Assembly: GCA_035516075.1 (NCBI GenBank)
Contig: DATJAQ010000276.1
Location: 1 to 14,780 of the forward strand
DNA: 14,780 bases
Reading direction: 5' to 3'
DNA from: Gp13-AA77 sp035516075
Lineage (GTDB): Bacteria; Acidobacteriota; Terriglobia; UBA7540
A program made the position numbers and the translations under genes. Under the pieces are notes generated by a model, which saw only the letters and a program-made list of their open reading frames with translations, was not told the DNA's origin and did not search any database. Shown here piece after piece: positions 6,800 through 13,820 of the stretch (position 1 is the first letter of the stretch; the number at the start of each line of letters is the position of its first letter).

Positions 6800-8596
6800 A
6801 TGTCTGAAGCCAGTTCCAGGGCACGGCCGGTTCGCTTTGGTGCATTCGAGCTTGATCTGCGCTCGCGCGAGCTCCGCAAGCAAGGCTCGAAAATCACCCT
6901 GCAGGATCAACCGTTTCAGGTTCTGGCCTTGCTCATCGAGCGCGCGGGCGAGGTGGTAGCGCGCGAGGATCTGCGGGGCAAGCTTTGGCCCGCCGACACC
7001 TTTGTTGATTTTGAGGACGGGCTGAACACGGCGGTGAAAAAGATTCGCACCGCGCTCGGCGACTCGGCTGACAACCCGCAGTTCGTCGAGACCCTGCCGC
7101 GGCGGGGCTACCGCTTTATTGCGCCGGTGGAACACGCGGCAACGCGAACGGGGCGCGACGAGGGTGGCGAAGTTGCCGCGGTGGCGCCGGCGCGCGCTGC
7201 GGGACAAAGCTCAATTTCTTCCGTGGCAGTACTACCGCTCCTCAACCTCTCCGGCGATCCCGCCCAGGAGTATTTCGCGGACGGAATGACGGAGGCCCTC
7301 ACCACGAACCTGGCGCAAATCCGGGCGCTGCGCGTGATCTCGCGCACCTCGGCCATGAAGTACAAGCACACCAGCAAATCGATGCCCGAGATCGGCCGCG
7401 AGCTGAACGTGGAAGGCGTGGTGGAGGGCGCGGTGAGCCGCTCCCACGACCACGTTCGCGTCACCGCCCAACTCATCCACGCCCCCGCCGACGCCCACCT
7501 TTGGGCCAAGACCTACGAGCGCGAAATACACGACGTGCTTTTCCTTCAGAGCGAAGTGGCGCTGGCCATTGCCACCGAGGTGCACATCCGCCTGAGCTCC
7601 ACGGAGAGAGCCCGGCTCTCGACCTCGCGGAGCGTGAAACCCGAGGCGCTCGAAGCCTATCTGATGGGCCGCTACTTCTGGAGCCGGAGAACCGAGGAGG
7701 CCCTCACCCGGGCCATCGATTACTTCCAGCAGGCGATTCAAGAGGATCCCGACTACGCCCAGGCCTACGCTGGCCTCGCAGACTGCTATACCATGCTCGC
7801 CTGGAATTCGATGCGTCCGCCCAAGGAGGCTCTGCCCAAGGGCAAGGCGGCGGCCCTGACGGCCCTGGGTCTTGACGAGCATCTGGCCGAAGCGCACTCC
7901 TCGCTCGCCGTCACCCTCATGTTTCACGACTGGGATTGGGAGGGCGCGGAGGGCGAGTTCAAACGCTCGATCGAGCTTAATCCCAGCTATGGCGTGGCGC
8001 GGCCCTGGTACGCCTTCGAATTGGCTGCCTTGGGCCGCCACGTGGAAGCGGGGGTGGAGTGCCAGCGCGCCTTGCGCATCGATCCTCTCTCCCTGCCCAT
8101 CCTGGCCAGTTCGGCGTTCGTCTTCTACCTGGCGCGGCAGTACGATCATTCCCTCGATCTGAGCAGGAGAATGCTCGAAATGGATCCAACCGGTTTCTAT
8201 CAAGCCTACTTTGTGCTGGGGACCGCTTACGAACCCAAGGGCATGTGGGATCAGGCTCTCCGGGCTTTCGAATCGGCCGTGGCCATCTCGAATCGCAACC
8301 CGCACATGCTGGCGGGCCTGGGCCATGCCCGGGCGGCCTCCGGCCAGACCGCCGGCGCCCGCGAGGTGCTTGACGAGCTGCGCGAGCGCGCGGCCCGGCA
8401 GTACATCGCGCCGTTCAACCTGGCGATGGTCTACGCCGGGCTCGGCCTGAAGGAGGAGGCTCTCGACTGGCTGGAGCGGGCTTACGAGGACCGTTCCATC
8501 TGGATGATCTTCGTCGATGCTTTTCCCCTCTTCGATCGCCTTCGCCCGGAGCCCAGATTCCAGTCCCTGACCCGCCGCATGGGGTTCCCGCCCTAA
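6800..8596 (+). CDS. One-component regulator: OmpR-type winged helix, TolB-like domain and TPR repeats
   Basis: A 598-residue protein from the ATG at 6800, which puts the winged helix at the N terminus as usual. The open frame extends back to 6602, but those 66 residues look non-coding. The ribosome site is weak. Residues about 10-110 are a Trans_reg_C domain (VRFGAFELDLRSRELRK, LNTAVKKIRTALGD, VETLPRRGYRFIAPV). Residues 140-265 match the TolB-like/FlgO-like N-terminal domain found in CadC-like and adenylate-cyclase-like proteins (VAVLPLLNLSGDPAQEYFADG, ELNVEGVVEGAV, LWAKTYER). From about 280 to the end there are at least six TPR-like helix pairs (DYAQAYAGLADCYTML, AEAHSSLAVTLMFHDW). No transmembrane segment lies between the domains, so it should be cytoplasmic and sense through protein contacts. 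Many acidobacterial paralogues of this type exist. Its targets are unknown. Confidence 0.9.
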   Translation: MSEASSRARPVRFGAFELDLRSRELRKQGSKITLQDQPFQVLALLIERAGEVVAREDLRGKLWPADTFVDFEDGLNTAVKKIRTALGDSADNPQFVETLPRRGYRFIAPVEHAATRTGRDEGGEVAAVAPARAAGQSSISSVAVLPLLNLSGDPAQEYFADGMTEALTTNLAQIRALRVISRTSAMKYKHTSKSMPEIGRELNVEGVVEGAVSRSHDHVRVTAQLIHAPADAHLWAKTYEREIHDVLFLQSEVALAIATEVHIRLSSTERARLSTSRSVKPEALEAYLMGRYFWSRRTEEALTRAIDYFQQAIQEDPDYAQAYAGLADCYTMLAWNSMRPPKEALPKGKAAALTALGLDEHLAEAHSSLAVTLMFHDWDWEGAEGEFKRSIELNPSYGVARPWYAFELAALGRHVEAGVECQRALRIDPLSLPILASSAFVFYLARQYDHSLDLSRRMLEMDPTGFYQAYFVLGTAYEPKGMWDQALRAFESAVAISNRNPHMLAGLGHARAASGQTAGAREVLDELRERAARQYIAPFNLAMVYAGLGLKEEALDWLERAYEDRSIWMIFVDAFPLFDRLRPEPRFQSLTRRMGFPP

Positions 8597-8816
8597 TGAC
8601 GATCGATCTCCCGGCCGCCACCTGCCGCGGGCGAGAGTCTCGGCCCAGGCGCCAGGAGTGTCCAATAATCGTACACTTTTAAGGTTTTGAATCGGCGGGC
8701 GTTTTCGCAACTTGCGTGCTGATTCTATGGGACTTACTTCGTAATAGGGCGGTTTTTCCCACGGCAATCGGGACGCGTGGGCGTGTTGAAATTGCCGCTG
8801 CCGGCCAGCCTGGGGC

Positions 8817-9545
8817 CTACTTGCGCGGGGGCTGGGCGGGGCGCATCTCGATGCGGCTGGCCAGGGCGCGGGCGGGGAAGCGGTAGAGGTCGATGAGCGC
8901 CTTGGCCACGTCCTCGCCGGTGAGCTTCCAGGGGGCGCGCGGCTTGGCGCCGGGGTCGGCGGCGAAGTCGGTGTCGACGCTGCCCGGCATCAGGTAGCTC
9001 ACGCGGATGCCGTCGTAGCGCACTTCTTGCATCAGGGCTTCGCTGAAGCCGTTGAGGCCGAACTTGGAGGCGTTGTAGGCCGCGCCGCCGGGGAAGGCGT
9101 TGACGCCAGCCAGGCTTGAGATGTTGAAGATGTAGCCGCCGCCGCGCTGCCGCATGAGCGGGATGGCTTCGTGCGAGCAGTAGAACACCGCGGACAGGTT
9201 GGTGTGGAGCGTCTCGTCCCACTCTGCGGGGGTGAGCTTGTCAACCGGCTTCAGAATGCCGACGCCGGCGTTGTTCACGAGGATGTCGAGCCCGCCGAAG
9301 CGCTCGGCGGCTTGGTGAATGAAGCGGCGGCAGTCGGGGTGCCGGCGCACGTCAGCGAGCGTGCCGTCCACGCGGCCTTCGGCGGGAGTCTCGAGCGCGC
9401 CCAGCGCGCCGCGCAGGCTGGCTTCGCTACGGCCGCAGATGAACACCCGCGCGCCTTCGGCGAGCAGCGCCTCAGCAATGCTGTAGCCGATGCCACGCGT
9501 GCCTCCGGTGACGGCGGCCACCTTGTCAGTAAGATCGGTCGGCAT
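8817..9545 (-). CDS. Short-chain dehydrogenase/reductase (classical SDR)
   Basis: A 242-residue NAD(P)-dependent oxidoreductase with all the marks of a classical SDR. The cofactor motif TGGTRGIG spans residues 13-20. NNAG is at 91-94, Asn116 follows, and the catalytic Ser144, Tyr157 and Lys161 sit in NISS and YNASK. Arg39 after the second strand (CGRS) suggests a preference for NADP(H), an inference from known SDR patterns. Length is typical. The substrate cannot be told; FabG-like activity is one possibility, but nothing nearby is fatty-acid synthesis. The ATG at 9545 follows a run of 13 G plus one A, which serves as the only ribosome-binding sequence. The gene lies 71 bases after kdsB on the same strand and is probably cotranscribed with it. 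The 220-base gap on its other side (8597-8816) shows only a weak inverted repeat, AGTGT/ACACT, at 8657-8677. Confidence 0.93.
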   Translation of the reverse strand: MPTDLTDKVAAVTGGTRGIGYSIAEALLAEGARVFICGRSEASLRGALGALETPAEGRVDGTLADVRRHPDCRRFIHQAAERFGGLDILVNNAGVGILKPVDKLTPAEWDETLHTNLSAVFYCSHEAIPLMRQRGGGYIFNISSLAGVNAFPGGAAYNASKFGLNGFSEALMQEVRYDGIRVSYLMPGSVDTDFAADPGAKPRAPWKLTGEDVAKALIDLYRFPARALASRIEMRPAQPPRK

Positions 9546-9546
9546 T

Positions 9547-9559
9547 CCCCCCCCCCCCC
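9547..9559. repeat. Mononucleotide run C13 (G13 on the coding strand) at the SDR ribosome site
   Basis: Thirteen consecutive C on the plus strand. On the minus strand this is G13-A-ATG, directly before the SDR start codon. Runs this long are rare in bacterial genomes and slip during replication, so the spacing and strength of the ribosome site could vary between cells. It may also be a sequencing or assembly length error. Confidence 0.85.
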
Positions 9560-9616
9560 GCGCCGCGGCAATCTGGCTGCGCCGCCGCTGCTGCTTCCAT
9601 TCTAATATGCCGGGCT

Positions 9617-10486
9617 TTACGGCGTCGCACCCATCCCCGCCTGCTGAAAGTACCGCTCGACGCGGCGCAGATCGTCCTCTGTGTCGACACCGATCGTGTC
9701 TGCGCCCGTTTCCAGCACCGCGATGGGGATGCCATTCTCCAGGAAGCGCAACTGCTCAAGACCTTCGCTCTGTTCCAGCGGAGAAGGCGCCAGCGAATGA
9801 AACTGCCGCAGGGCGGCGGGCGTGTAGGCGTAAAAGCCCAGATGCTTGTAGTACCGCACGCGGCCTGAGTTTTCCCGATGATGAGGGATGGCGGCGCGCG
9901 AGAAGTAGAGCGCCCATCCGCGGGAGTCTGTCACCACCTTGACATTGTCCGGGTCTGTGGCTGCTTCCTCGGTGATCGCTACTCTCAAAGTGGAAACCTG
10001 CGCCATCTCCGAACCCGGCGAGGGCGAGGCATAGCTGGAGCCGCTCGGGTCCGGCGGCCGTTCCACGGGGTCTGCAATGCTTCCCGGCCTGACGAACGGT
10101 CTCACCAACAGGTCGATGTGATGGGCGGTCACCATCGGCTCGTCGCCCTGAATGTTGACGTAAAGATCTGCTGCTCGGCCATTCGCCGACTCCCGCTGCA
10201 TCACCTCGATTAGCCGGTCGGTTCCGGACAAGTGCTGCCTCGATGTCGAAAGCGCAGGGATACCATGATCGGCGCAATATCTCAGGATCTGGTCGGAATC
10301 CGTCGCCACCACGAGCCGGTTCAGTAGTGTGCTGGTGCAAGAGCGCTCATACACCCAGTGAATCATCGGCCGAGCACAAATGGGCAGTAGGGGCTTGCCC
10401 GGCAGGCGCTGAGACTGCATGCGCGCGGGGATCACTCCACAGATGACGAGACTCCGCGCCTGACGAAGCGAGAGCACGGGTTTCAT
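9617..10486 (-). CDS. kdsB: 3-deoxy-manno-octulosonate cytidylyltransferase (CMP-Kdo synthetase)
   Basis: A 289-residue enzyme that activates Kdo with CTP to form CMP-Kdo for lipid A-core assembly in the cytoplasm. Diagnostic motifs are intact: VIPARMQSQRLPGKPL (residues 18-33), LSGTDR (86-91), VNIQGDEP (110-117), the segment DNVKVVTD (180-187), YYKHLGFYAYT (212-222), EQLRFLENG (244-252) and IGVDTEDDL (265-273). Family members are usually about 245-255 residues. The excess here comes from an 18-residue N-terminal extension and from a Pro/Ser-rich insert near residues 140-162, in a stretch that is normally a short turn before the DVATL-type strand. The start at ATG 10486 has no clear ribosome site, and a GTG just before VIPAR is an alternative. 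The gene reads toward the SDR gene. Confidence 0.95.
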   Translation of the reverse strand: MKPVLSLRQARSLVICGVIPARMQSQRLPGKPLLPICARPMIHWVYERSCTSTLLNRLVVATDSDQILRYCADHGIPALSTSRQHLSGTDRLIEVMQRESANGRAADLYVNIQGDEPMVTAHHIDLLVRPFVRPGSIADPVERPPDPSGSSYASPSPGSEMAQVSTLRVAITEEAATDPDNVKVVTDSRGWALYFSRAAIPHHRENSGRVRYYKHLGFYAYTPAALRQFHSLAPSPLEQSEGLEQLRFLENGIPIAVLETGADTIGVDTEDDLRRVERYFQQAGMGATP

Positions 10487-10610
10487 CAAGCCAGCTTAAC
10501 CCGGCGGTAGTGAGTGCAACAAGGACTGGACGATCGCATTGTTCGAGCAAGTCCGTCACTGGGTGGCTTCAGCGTGCTCACCGACTCGCCATAACCTCGA
10601 TCTGCAAAAG

Positions 10611-10627
10611 TGTCAAAATCTTTAACA
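10611..10627. promoter_or_regulatory. Imperfect palindrome in the AT-rich gap between kdsB and the phage-like genes
   Basis: TGTCAAA-ATC-TTTAACA: the 7-base arms match at six positions around a 3-base centre, a size typical of dimeric repressor sites. It lies inside the 270-base gene-free gap 10487-10756, whose right half is clearly more AT-rich than the flanks. Closer to the first phage-like gene, the 7-mer ACTGTCT occurs twice (10725-10731 and 10746-10752), 21 bases or two helix turns apart. No convincing sigma70 promoter was found. Confidence 0.35.
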
Positions 10628-10756
10628 CAGTTGCGCGGAAGTGTGCCCACCGCGAGATTTCAACAGCGTATTTTATTGATTCTACAGGCAAAAATAATCG
10701 TTGCCGTCGTTCTCGGCAGTCCCCACTGTCTCATTTCGTGATGTTACTGTCTAGTT

Positions 10757-11575
10757 ATGTTTAATCGAAATGAACTGGCACCTGAGCATTCTGGCGGCGT
10801 TGGAGTGAGGTTTGAGTCGGCGGAAAGCGAACTGGGCCAACGGGAAGCCGGGCTCATGCACCGGGTGAGCGGCATGGTAAAGATCTATGTTATTGATAAT
10901 GCAGGAGATGACAGCGAACCGGCGCCGGTTTCGCCCGACTTTTTGGCGGCCCTGACGGCGAATGAGTCGGGAGGCGATCCGGAGGCGAAACGCTTCGAGC
11001 CGGGGGTCTACCGTCACCTTAAGGACTTGGCCGAGGGCCGCTCGGCCGCGTTCGGAAGAATCTCCAAGCCTTTGCTTGACAATGGGATAGCTGGCTATCA
11101 GGGGACCGCCCAGGCGCCGGCTAGCGCCGCGGTTCCCGCCCCGCCCGCCAAGGCCGCCGATTACCACGCCGCGCACCTCACCGCTGCCTTTGCTGCGGAG
11201 CGCGCTCCGGCCATCGCCGCCTTGCGCGACAACGTCCTTCGCGCCTTGGCCACCTCCTGGGGACTGACGCAGATCATGGGCTATCACATGCTCGGCCGCC
11301 GGGAGCGCGTCGAGATGTTGCGCCAGCCGGCTTTTCACTACGCCCGCGCCGTGGAGCTGGTAAAGGAGTTCGCGGCTCGTTTCCACCTCGACCCGCAGCG
11401 CGACTTCGAGGCGCTCTTCCGCTGCTGGAACACGGGCCGGCCGGACGGCCGCACCTTCGACCCGGGTTACGTCGAGAAGGGTCTGCGCCGCGCCGCCCTC
11501 GCCCGCCAGATCCGGGAGGCTGCCGTGGCCGCGCCCGGCGGCGAGCTCCAGGCGGCTCCGGCGGCCAGGGCTTAG
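10757..11575 (+). CDS. Phage-type lysozyme-like muralytic enzyme (endolysin candidate)
   Basis: A 272-residue protein resembling phage N-acetylmuramidase or lysozyme-like enzymes. TANESGGDPEAKRFEP (residues 68-82) carries the expected catalytic Glu70. ATSWGLTQIMGYHMLG (165-180) is the SWGLxQIMG motif of the N-acetylmuramidase (PF11860-type) and SLT-like folds. FRCWNTGRPDG (221-231) resembles the substrate-cleft motif near the end of the domain. There is no signal peptide, so release would need a holin-like partner; the next gene encodes a membrane protein. An Ala/Pro-rich stretch (residues 117-135) separates the two catalytic motifs. The start is uncertain: ATG 10757 has no ribosome site, while the in-frame ATG at 10874 (233 residues) follows GGTGAG and would remove 39 residues that do not look conserved. 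Confidence 0.75.
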   Translation: MFNRNELAPEHSGGVGVRFESAESELGQREAGLMHRVSGMVKIYVIDNAGDDSEPAPVSPDFLAALTANESGGDPEAKRFEPGVYRHLKDLAEGRSAAFGRISKPLLDNGIAGYQGTAQAPASAAVPAPPAKAADYHAAHLTAAFAAERAPAIAALRDNVLRALATSWGLTQIMGYHMLGRRERVEMLRQPAFHYARAVELVKEFAARFHLDPQRDFEALFRCWNTGRPDGRTFDPGYVEKGLRRAALARQIREAAVAAPGGELQAAPAARA

Positions 11576-11582
11576 CCGGGCG

Positions 11583-11616
11583 ATCTCGAACTCGAGATTA
11601 CGGATTCGAGATTCGA
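11583..11616. repeat. Short palindrome and tandem 7-mers between lysozyme and membrane protein genes
   Basis: ATCTCGA-AC-TCGAGAT (11583-11598) is a perfect 7-base inverted repeat. It is followed by GATTCGA twice in tandem (11603-11616), and related CATTCGAA words trail on to about 11638. The composition is simple and unlike the coding flanks. This is reminiscent of degenerate TCGAGATT-type intergenic repeats in large soil-bacterial genomes. Confidence 0.55.
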
Positions 11617-11671
11617 CATTTGAGCTTGGACATTCGAAACGCGGGTGCGAAACCAGTGACGAAGGTGAGGC

Positions 11672-12028
11672 ATGGTGCCGCAAGACTTGGAACGTTACAT
11701 CGTGCTGTGGGGTCCGGGAATCCTGATCCTGATCGTCTTCGCTTATGGATTTCTGCGCCTCGCCTATCACTGGATCGACCGCACCATGGACGTGAAGCGC
11801 CGGCAGACGGAGAGCGCCTTCGACATCGCGCGCGACTACGTCTCGCAACTGGCCGGGGCCTCGAAAACGCAGGCGGACGCGCTGTCGCGCCTGGCCAGTG
11901 CGGTGGAGCACCGCGATTCGCTCGAGAGCTACGAGCACCAGGAGATGCTGATCGCGCTCAAGGCCCTGCACCGCAACGTAGACGACCTGCTCACGCAGTC
12001 GCGGGCGGACGAAAGGGTGGCGGGGTAA
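11672..12028 (+). CDS. Single-TM membrane protein with coiled coil (holin/spanin or gp25-like candidate)
   Basis: A 118-residue protein with one transmembrane helix at about residues 9-31 (YIVLWGPGILILIVFAYGF) and a helical, charged C-terminal part with heptad-like spacing (residues 45-108). ATG 11672 follows AGGTGAGG and is well supported. Position directly after the muralytic enzyme and before gp26-like genes is where Mu-like phages keep small membrane proteins of the lysis or gp25 (DUF2730) type. That architecture, TM helix plus coiled coil, agrees with DUF2730, but sequence identity is not obvious to me. It could equally be a holin. Confidence 0.65.
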   Translation: MVPQDLERYIVLWGPGILILIVFAYGFLRLAYHWIDRTMDVKRRQTESAFDIARDYVSQLAGASKTQADALSRLASAVEHRDSLESYEHQEMLIALKALHRNVDDLLTQSRADERVAG

Positions 12029-12169
12029 CGGCCCCGGCAGGTTGCGTCGCGCGGCCGTCGCCGCCCGGCCCGTGGCGGTGGCGCCATTTGCGGTCTCGCG
12101 GAGCGGAGTGAGCAGGTGAGAATCGAAGCACAGCAGGCGCCGCCGGCGGCAGAGGGAATGATTACGGGC

Positions 12170-12493
12170 ATGAGCACATCGCTGCGCCAGAAGGAACTGA
12201 TCCGGGGAAAGATTCTCTACTACCTGAAACTGATCTATCCCCAAACGGCCACCCTGCCGCTATTGCAGGCGGAACTGGATTACTTCGGCTATCCCATTCC
12301 GCTCGAGGAACTCAGCTTTCACATCGCCTACCTTTGCGAGAAGGGGCTGATCGACCTCGAAGAAGTGCGCGGGCCCTACTCGCCGCGCAACATCAGCATG
12401 GTGAAGATCACCGCGCGCGGCATCGATTTTCTCGACGGCCGCCTGCCGAACGACGAGGGCATCTACCTCGAGCCCAAGGCGCGAGAGACATGA
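12170..12493 (+). CDS. Mu gp26-like small winged-helix phage protein, copy 1
   Basis: A 107-residue protein from ATG 12170. The frame also offers ATG 12158 and GTG 12116; I chose 12170 because it aligns the N terminus with its paralogue at 12612. The pattern of short helices then SFHIAYLCEKGLIDLEEV (residues about 48-65), a wing, and ITARGIDFLDGRLPNDEGI near the end fits the small phage winged-helix family around Mu gp26 (VpaChn25_0724 type), whose members end in LTxxGxDxxxGR. The biochemical role of that family is not established; its place next to the small terminase suggests packaging or late control. The spacer before it (12029-12169) is GC-rich with no other gene. Confidence 0.65.
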   Translation: MSTSLRQKELIRGKILYYLKLIYPQTATLPLLQAELDYFGYPIPLEELSFHIAYLCEKGLIDLEEVRGPYSPRNISMVKITARGIDFLDGRLPNDEGIYLEPKARET

Positions 12494-12539
12494 GCATCCG
12501 TCCGGGTGGACGAGGCCGAGGGAGCCTTCAACCGATGCG

Positions 12540-12564
12540 TTGACTCCTTGAATCGATGAGTCAA
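12540..12564. repeat. Inverted repeat TTGACTC/GAGTCAA, element copy 1
   Basis: Perfect 7-base arms around 11 bases, in the 118-base spacer between the two gp26-like genes. Its core TGACTCCTTGAATCGAT matches the reverse complement of 14511-14530 at 15 of 17 positions. The sequence reading leftward from 12566, ATTGACTCATCG, matches the last 12 bases of the window at 11 positions. Shared sequence in separate spacers points to a dispersed regulatory or recombination site. Confidence 0.6.
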
Positions 12565-12611
12565 TCAGCGGCGGACGGCGGCGGAACGGGTGGCAGGAAA
12601 GGACAACCAGC

Positions 12612-12923
12612 ATGAGCGCACTCACGGATGAAGTGAAGCACGAAGCCGAACGCGGGCTGATCGTGAAGGTTCTGGTGGACTGGAACATGGAGTATATGCC
12701 TCTCCACGAGCTCCGCATCCAGTTGACGCGCCGCCTCGGCTACCGCCTCGCCGACGAAACGATGCAGCTCCACCTCAACTATCTCGCCCAGGGGGGCTAC
12801 GCCGAAGTGAAGCTGTTGCGCGCCGGCCGGGCAGACCTGGAACTCACCGCCGTGCGAGCCACCGCGCAAGCCGTGGACCTCCTCGAAGGGCGGGTGGCGC
12901 CGAACGCGGGTATAGGGCTTTAG
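12612..12923 (+). CDS. Mu gp26-like small winged-helix phage protein, copy 2
   Basis: A 103-residue paralogue of the preceding gene. Both share RG-I-(x)-L near residue 14, a GY motif in the middle, a hydrophobic recognition-type helix (QLHLNYLAQGGYAEVKLL against SFHIAYLCEKGLIDLEEV) and the closing DLLEGRVAPNAGI against DFLDGRLPNDEGI. ATG 12612 is supported by AAAGGA 10 bases upstream. Strong divergence between copies suggests an old duplication or separate acquisition, and the two may form a heterodimer. Function unknown, as for the family. Confidence 0.65.
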   Translation: MSALTDEVKHEAERGLIVKVLVDWNMEYMPLHELRIQLTRRLGYRLADETMQLHLNYLAQGGYAEVKLLRAGRADLELTAVRATAQAVDLLEGRVAPNAGIGL

Positions 12924-12999
12924 TCTTTTCGCCGGCTGGCGGGCAGCGTGGCCGCCTCCGGGCTCGGGTTTTGCAGTGAACTCACAAAAGGAGCTAGCA

Positions 13000-13302
13000 A
13001 TGCCAAAGTACAAAATCAGGATCGTCTCCGATCCGACGCCTCAAATCAATCTCCCGGCCGGGGCCAGCCTTACGCTTCAGGCCTTCGCCTACGACGACAG
13101 CGGGAACCCGATTCCGGTGGACAACAACCAGGTGACCTGGGCCAGCAACCTGGCTACCGCCGTCAGCCTTTCGGCGTCCGACGCGCCCGACACCACCAGC
13201 TGCCGGGTGTCGGCCGTTGCGCCCGGAACCTCGGTGGTGGGCGCCCAGGCCCGGATCGGCGGCCAGCCGTACGGGCAAAACGTCACCGTGTCGGTTTCTT
13301 AG
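13000..13302 (+). CDS. Single Ig-like (Big_2-type) domain protein
   Basis: A 100-residue protein consisting of one bacterial Ig-like domain. Typical features are INLPAGASLTLQAFAYDDSGNPIP (residues 16-39), VTWASNLATAVSLS (45-58) and a closing RVSAVAPGTSVVGAQA (69-84), the pattern of Big_2 domains. ATG 13000 has the best ribosome site of the island, AAGGAG at 8 bases. There is no signal peptide or membrane segment, so it should fold in the cytoplasm. This fits a virion decoration or fibre-associated protein better than an exported adhesin. It lies between gp26-like and terminase-like genes, which is not a usual place for such a protein in Mu. Confidence 0.7.
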   Translation: MPKYKIRIVSDPTPQINLPAGASLTLQAFAYDDSGNPIPVDNNQVTWASNLATAVSLSASDAPDTTSCRVSAVAPGTSVVGAQARIGGQPYGQNVTVSVS

Positions 13303-13397
13303 AACGGCCGCGCCATTCGCCGGGGCCGGGCGGCCTCAGGCCGGTTCCGGCGTTCGGCCCTGGAACGTGCTTCACCCGAGGTGTTCAGGAAGAACCG

Positions 13398-13820
13398 ATG
13401 ACGGACGAGCTTGGCGGACATGTGGCAGATTCGGTGGCGGATTCGAGGGCAGAGCGGGCTCCGGCGGCGGACCGCTCGGCAGAGCCGGGCGCAAATCTCG
13501 CGTCGCACACGGTGCCCCTCGCCACGCCCGAGCAGGCCGCACTCAAGACGATGAATCCGTGGATTCTGCTCAAGGTGAAAGCGCTCGGCGAGCTGGTGCC
13601 GGCGGCGGGCATCGAGCTCGAACAGTTGATCGACCAGCTACGCGAGCCGCACAAAATCGCCGACTATCTGTTGCGGGAGCACGGGGTGCGGCTCTCCGAT
13701 CTCGAAGTGGAGCGCTACAGCGGATGGCTGCCGCACATCCGCCGCGATGCCTTGCGCAAGGCTGAAGAGGAATCGGAACGCAACGTTCAAGAGGTCAGAA
13801 CGAGGAGACGCCGGCAATGA
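13398..13820 (+). CDS. Candidate N-terminal half of a DUF3486/Mu gp27-like small terminase
   Basis: A 140-residue protein from ATG 13398, with AGGAAG just upstream. Residues 1-50 are Ala-rich and probably disordered. Residues about 54-135 are helical; LEQLIDQLREPHKIADYLLREHGVRLSDLEVERYSGW (75-110) has the order helix, turn, helix followed by a Tyr as in the DNA-binding part of DUF3486 proteins (ALxxxLxxxGxxxSxSxVxRY). The C terminus is strongly basic (RTRRRRQ). The stop codon overlaps the next start as ATGA, so the two products are likely made in equal amounts. The assignment rests on fold-like pattern and gene order, not clear identity; a separate phage DNA-binding protein is the alternative. 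Confidence 0.55.
   Translation: MTDELGGHVADSVADSRAERAPAADRSAEPGANLASHTVPLATPEQAALKTMNPWILLKVKALGELVPAAGIELEQLIDQLREPHKIADYLLREHGVRLSDLEVERYSGWLPHIRRDALRKAEEESERNVQEVRTRRRRQ

Noticed and set aside
8657..8680. Intrinsic terminator after the TPR regulator
   Set aside because: The AGTGT/ACACT stem is only 5 bases, AT-rich and has an 11-base loop before TTTT; too weak to call.
7232..8767. 511-codon open frame on the minus strand
   Set aside because: It is antisense to the winged-helix/TPR regulator and its translation shows no family pattern; GC-rich third positions keep the antisense frame open.
10751..12244. 497-codon open frame on the minus strand
   Set aside because: It runs antisense through the muralytic enzyme, the repeat patch and the membrane protein gene, all of which have better evidence on the plus strand.
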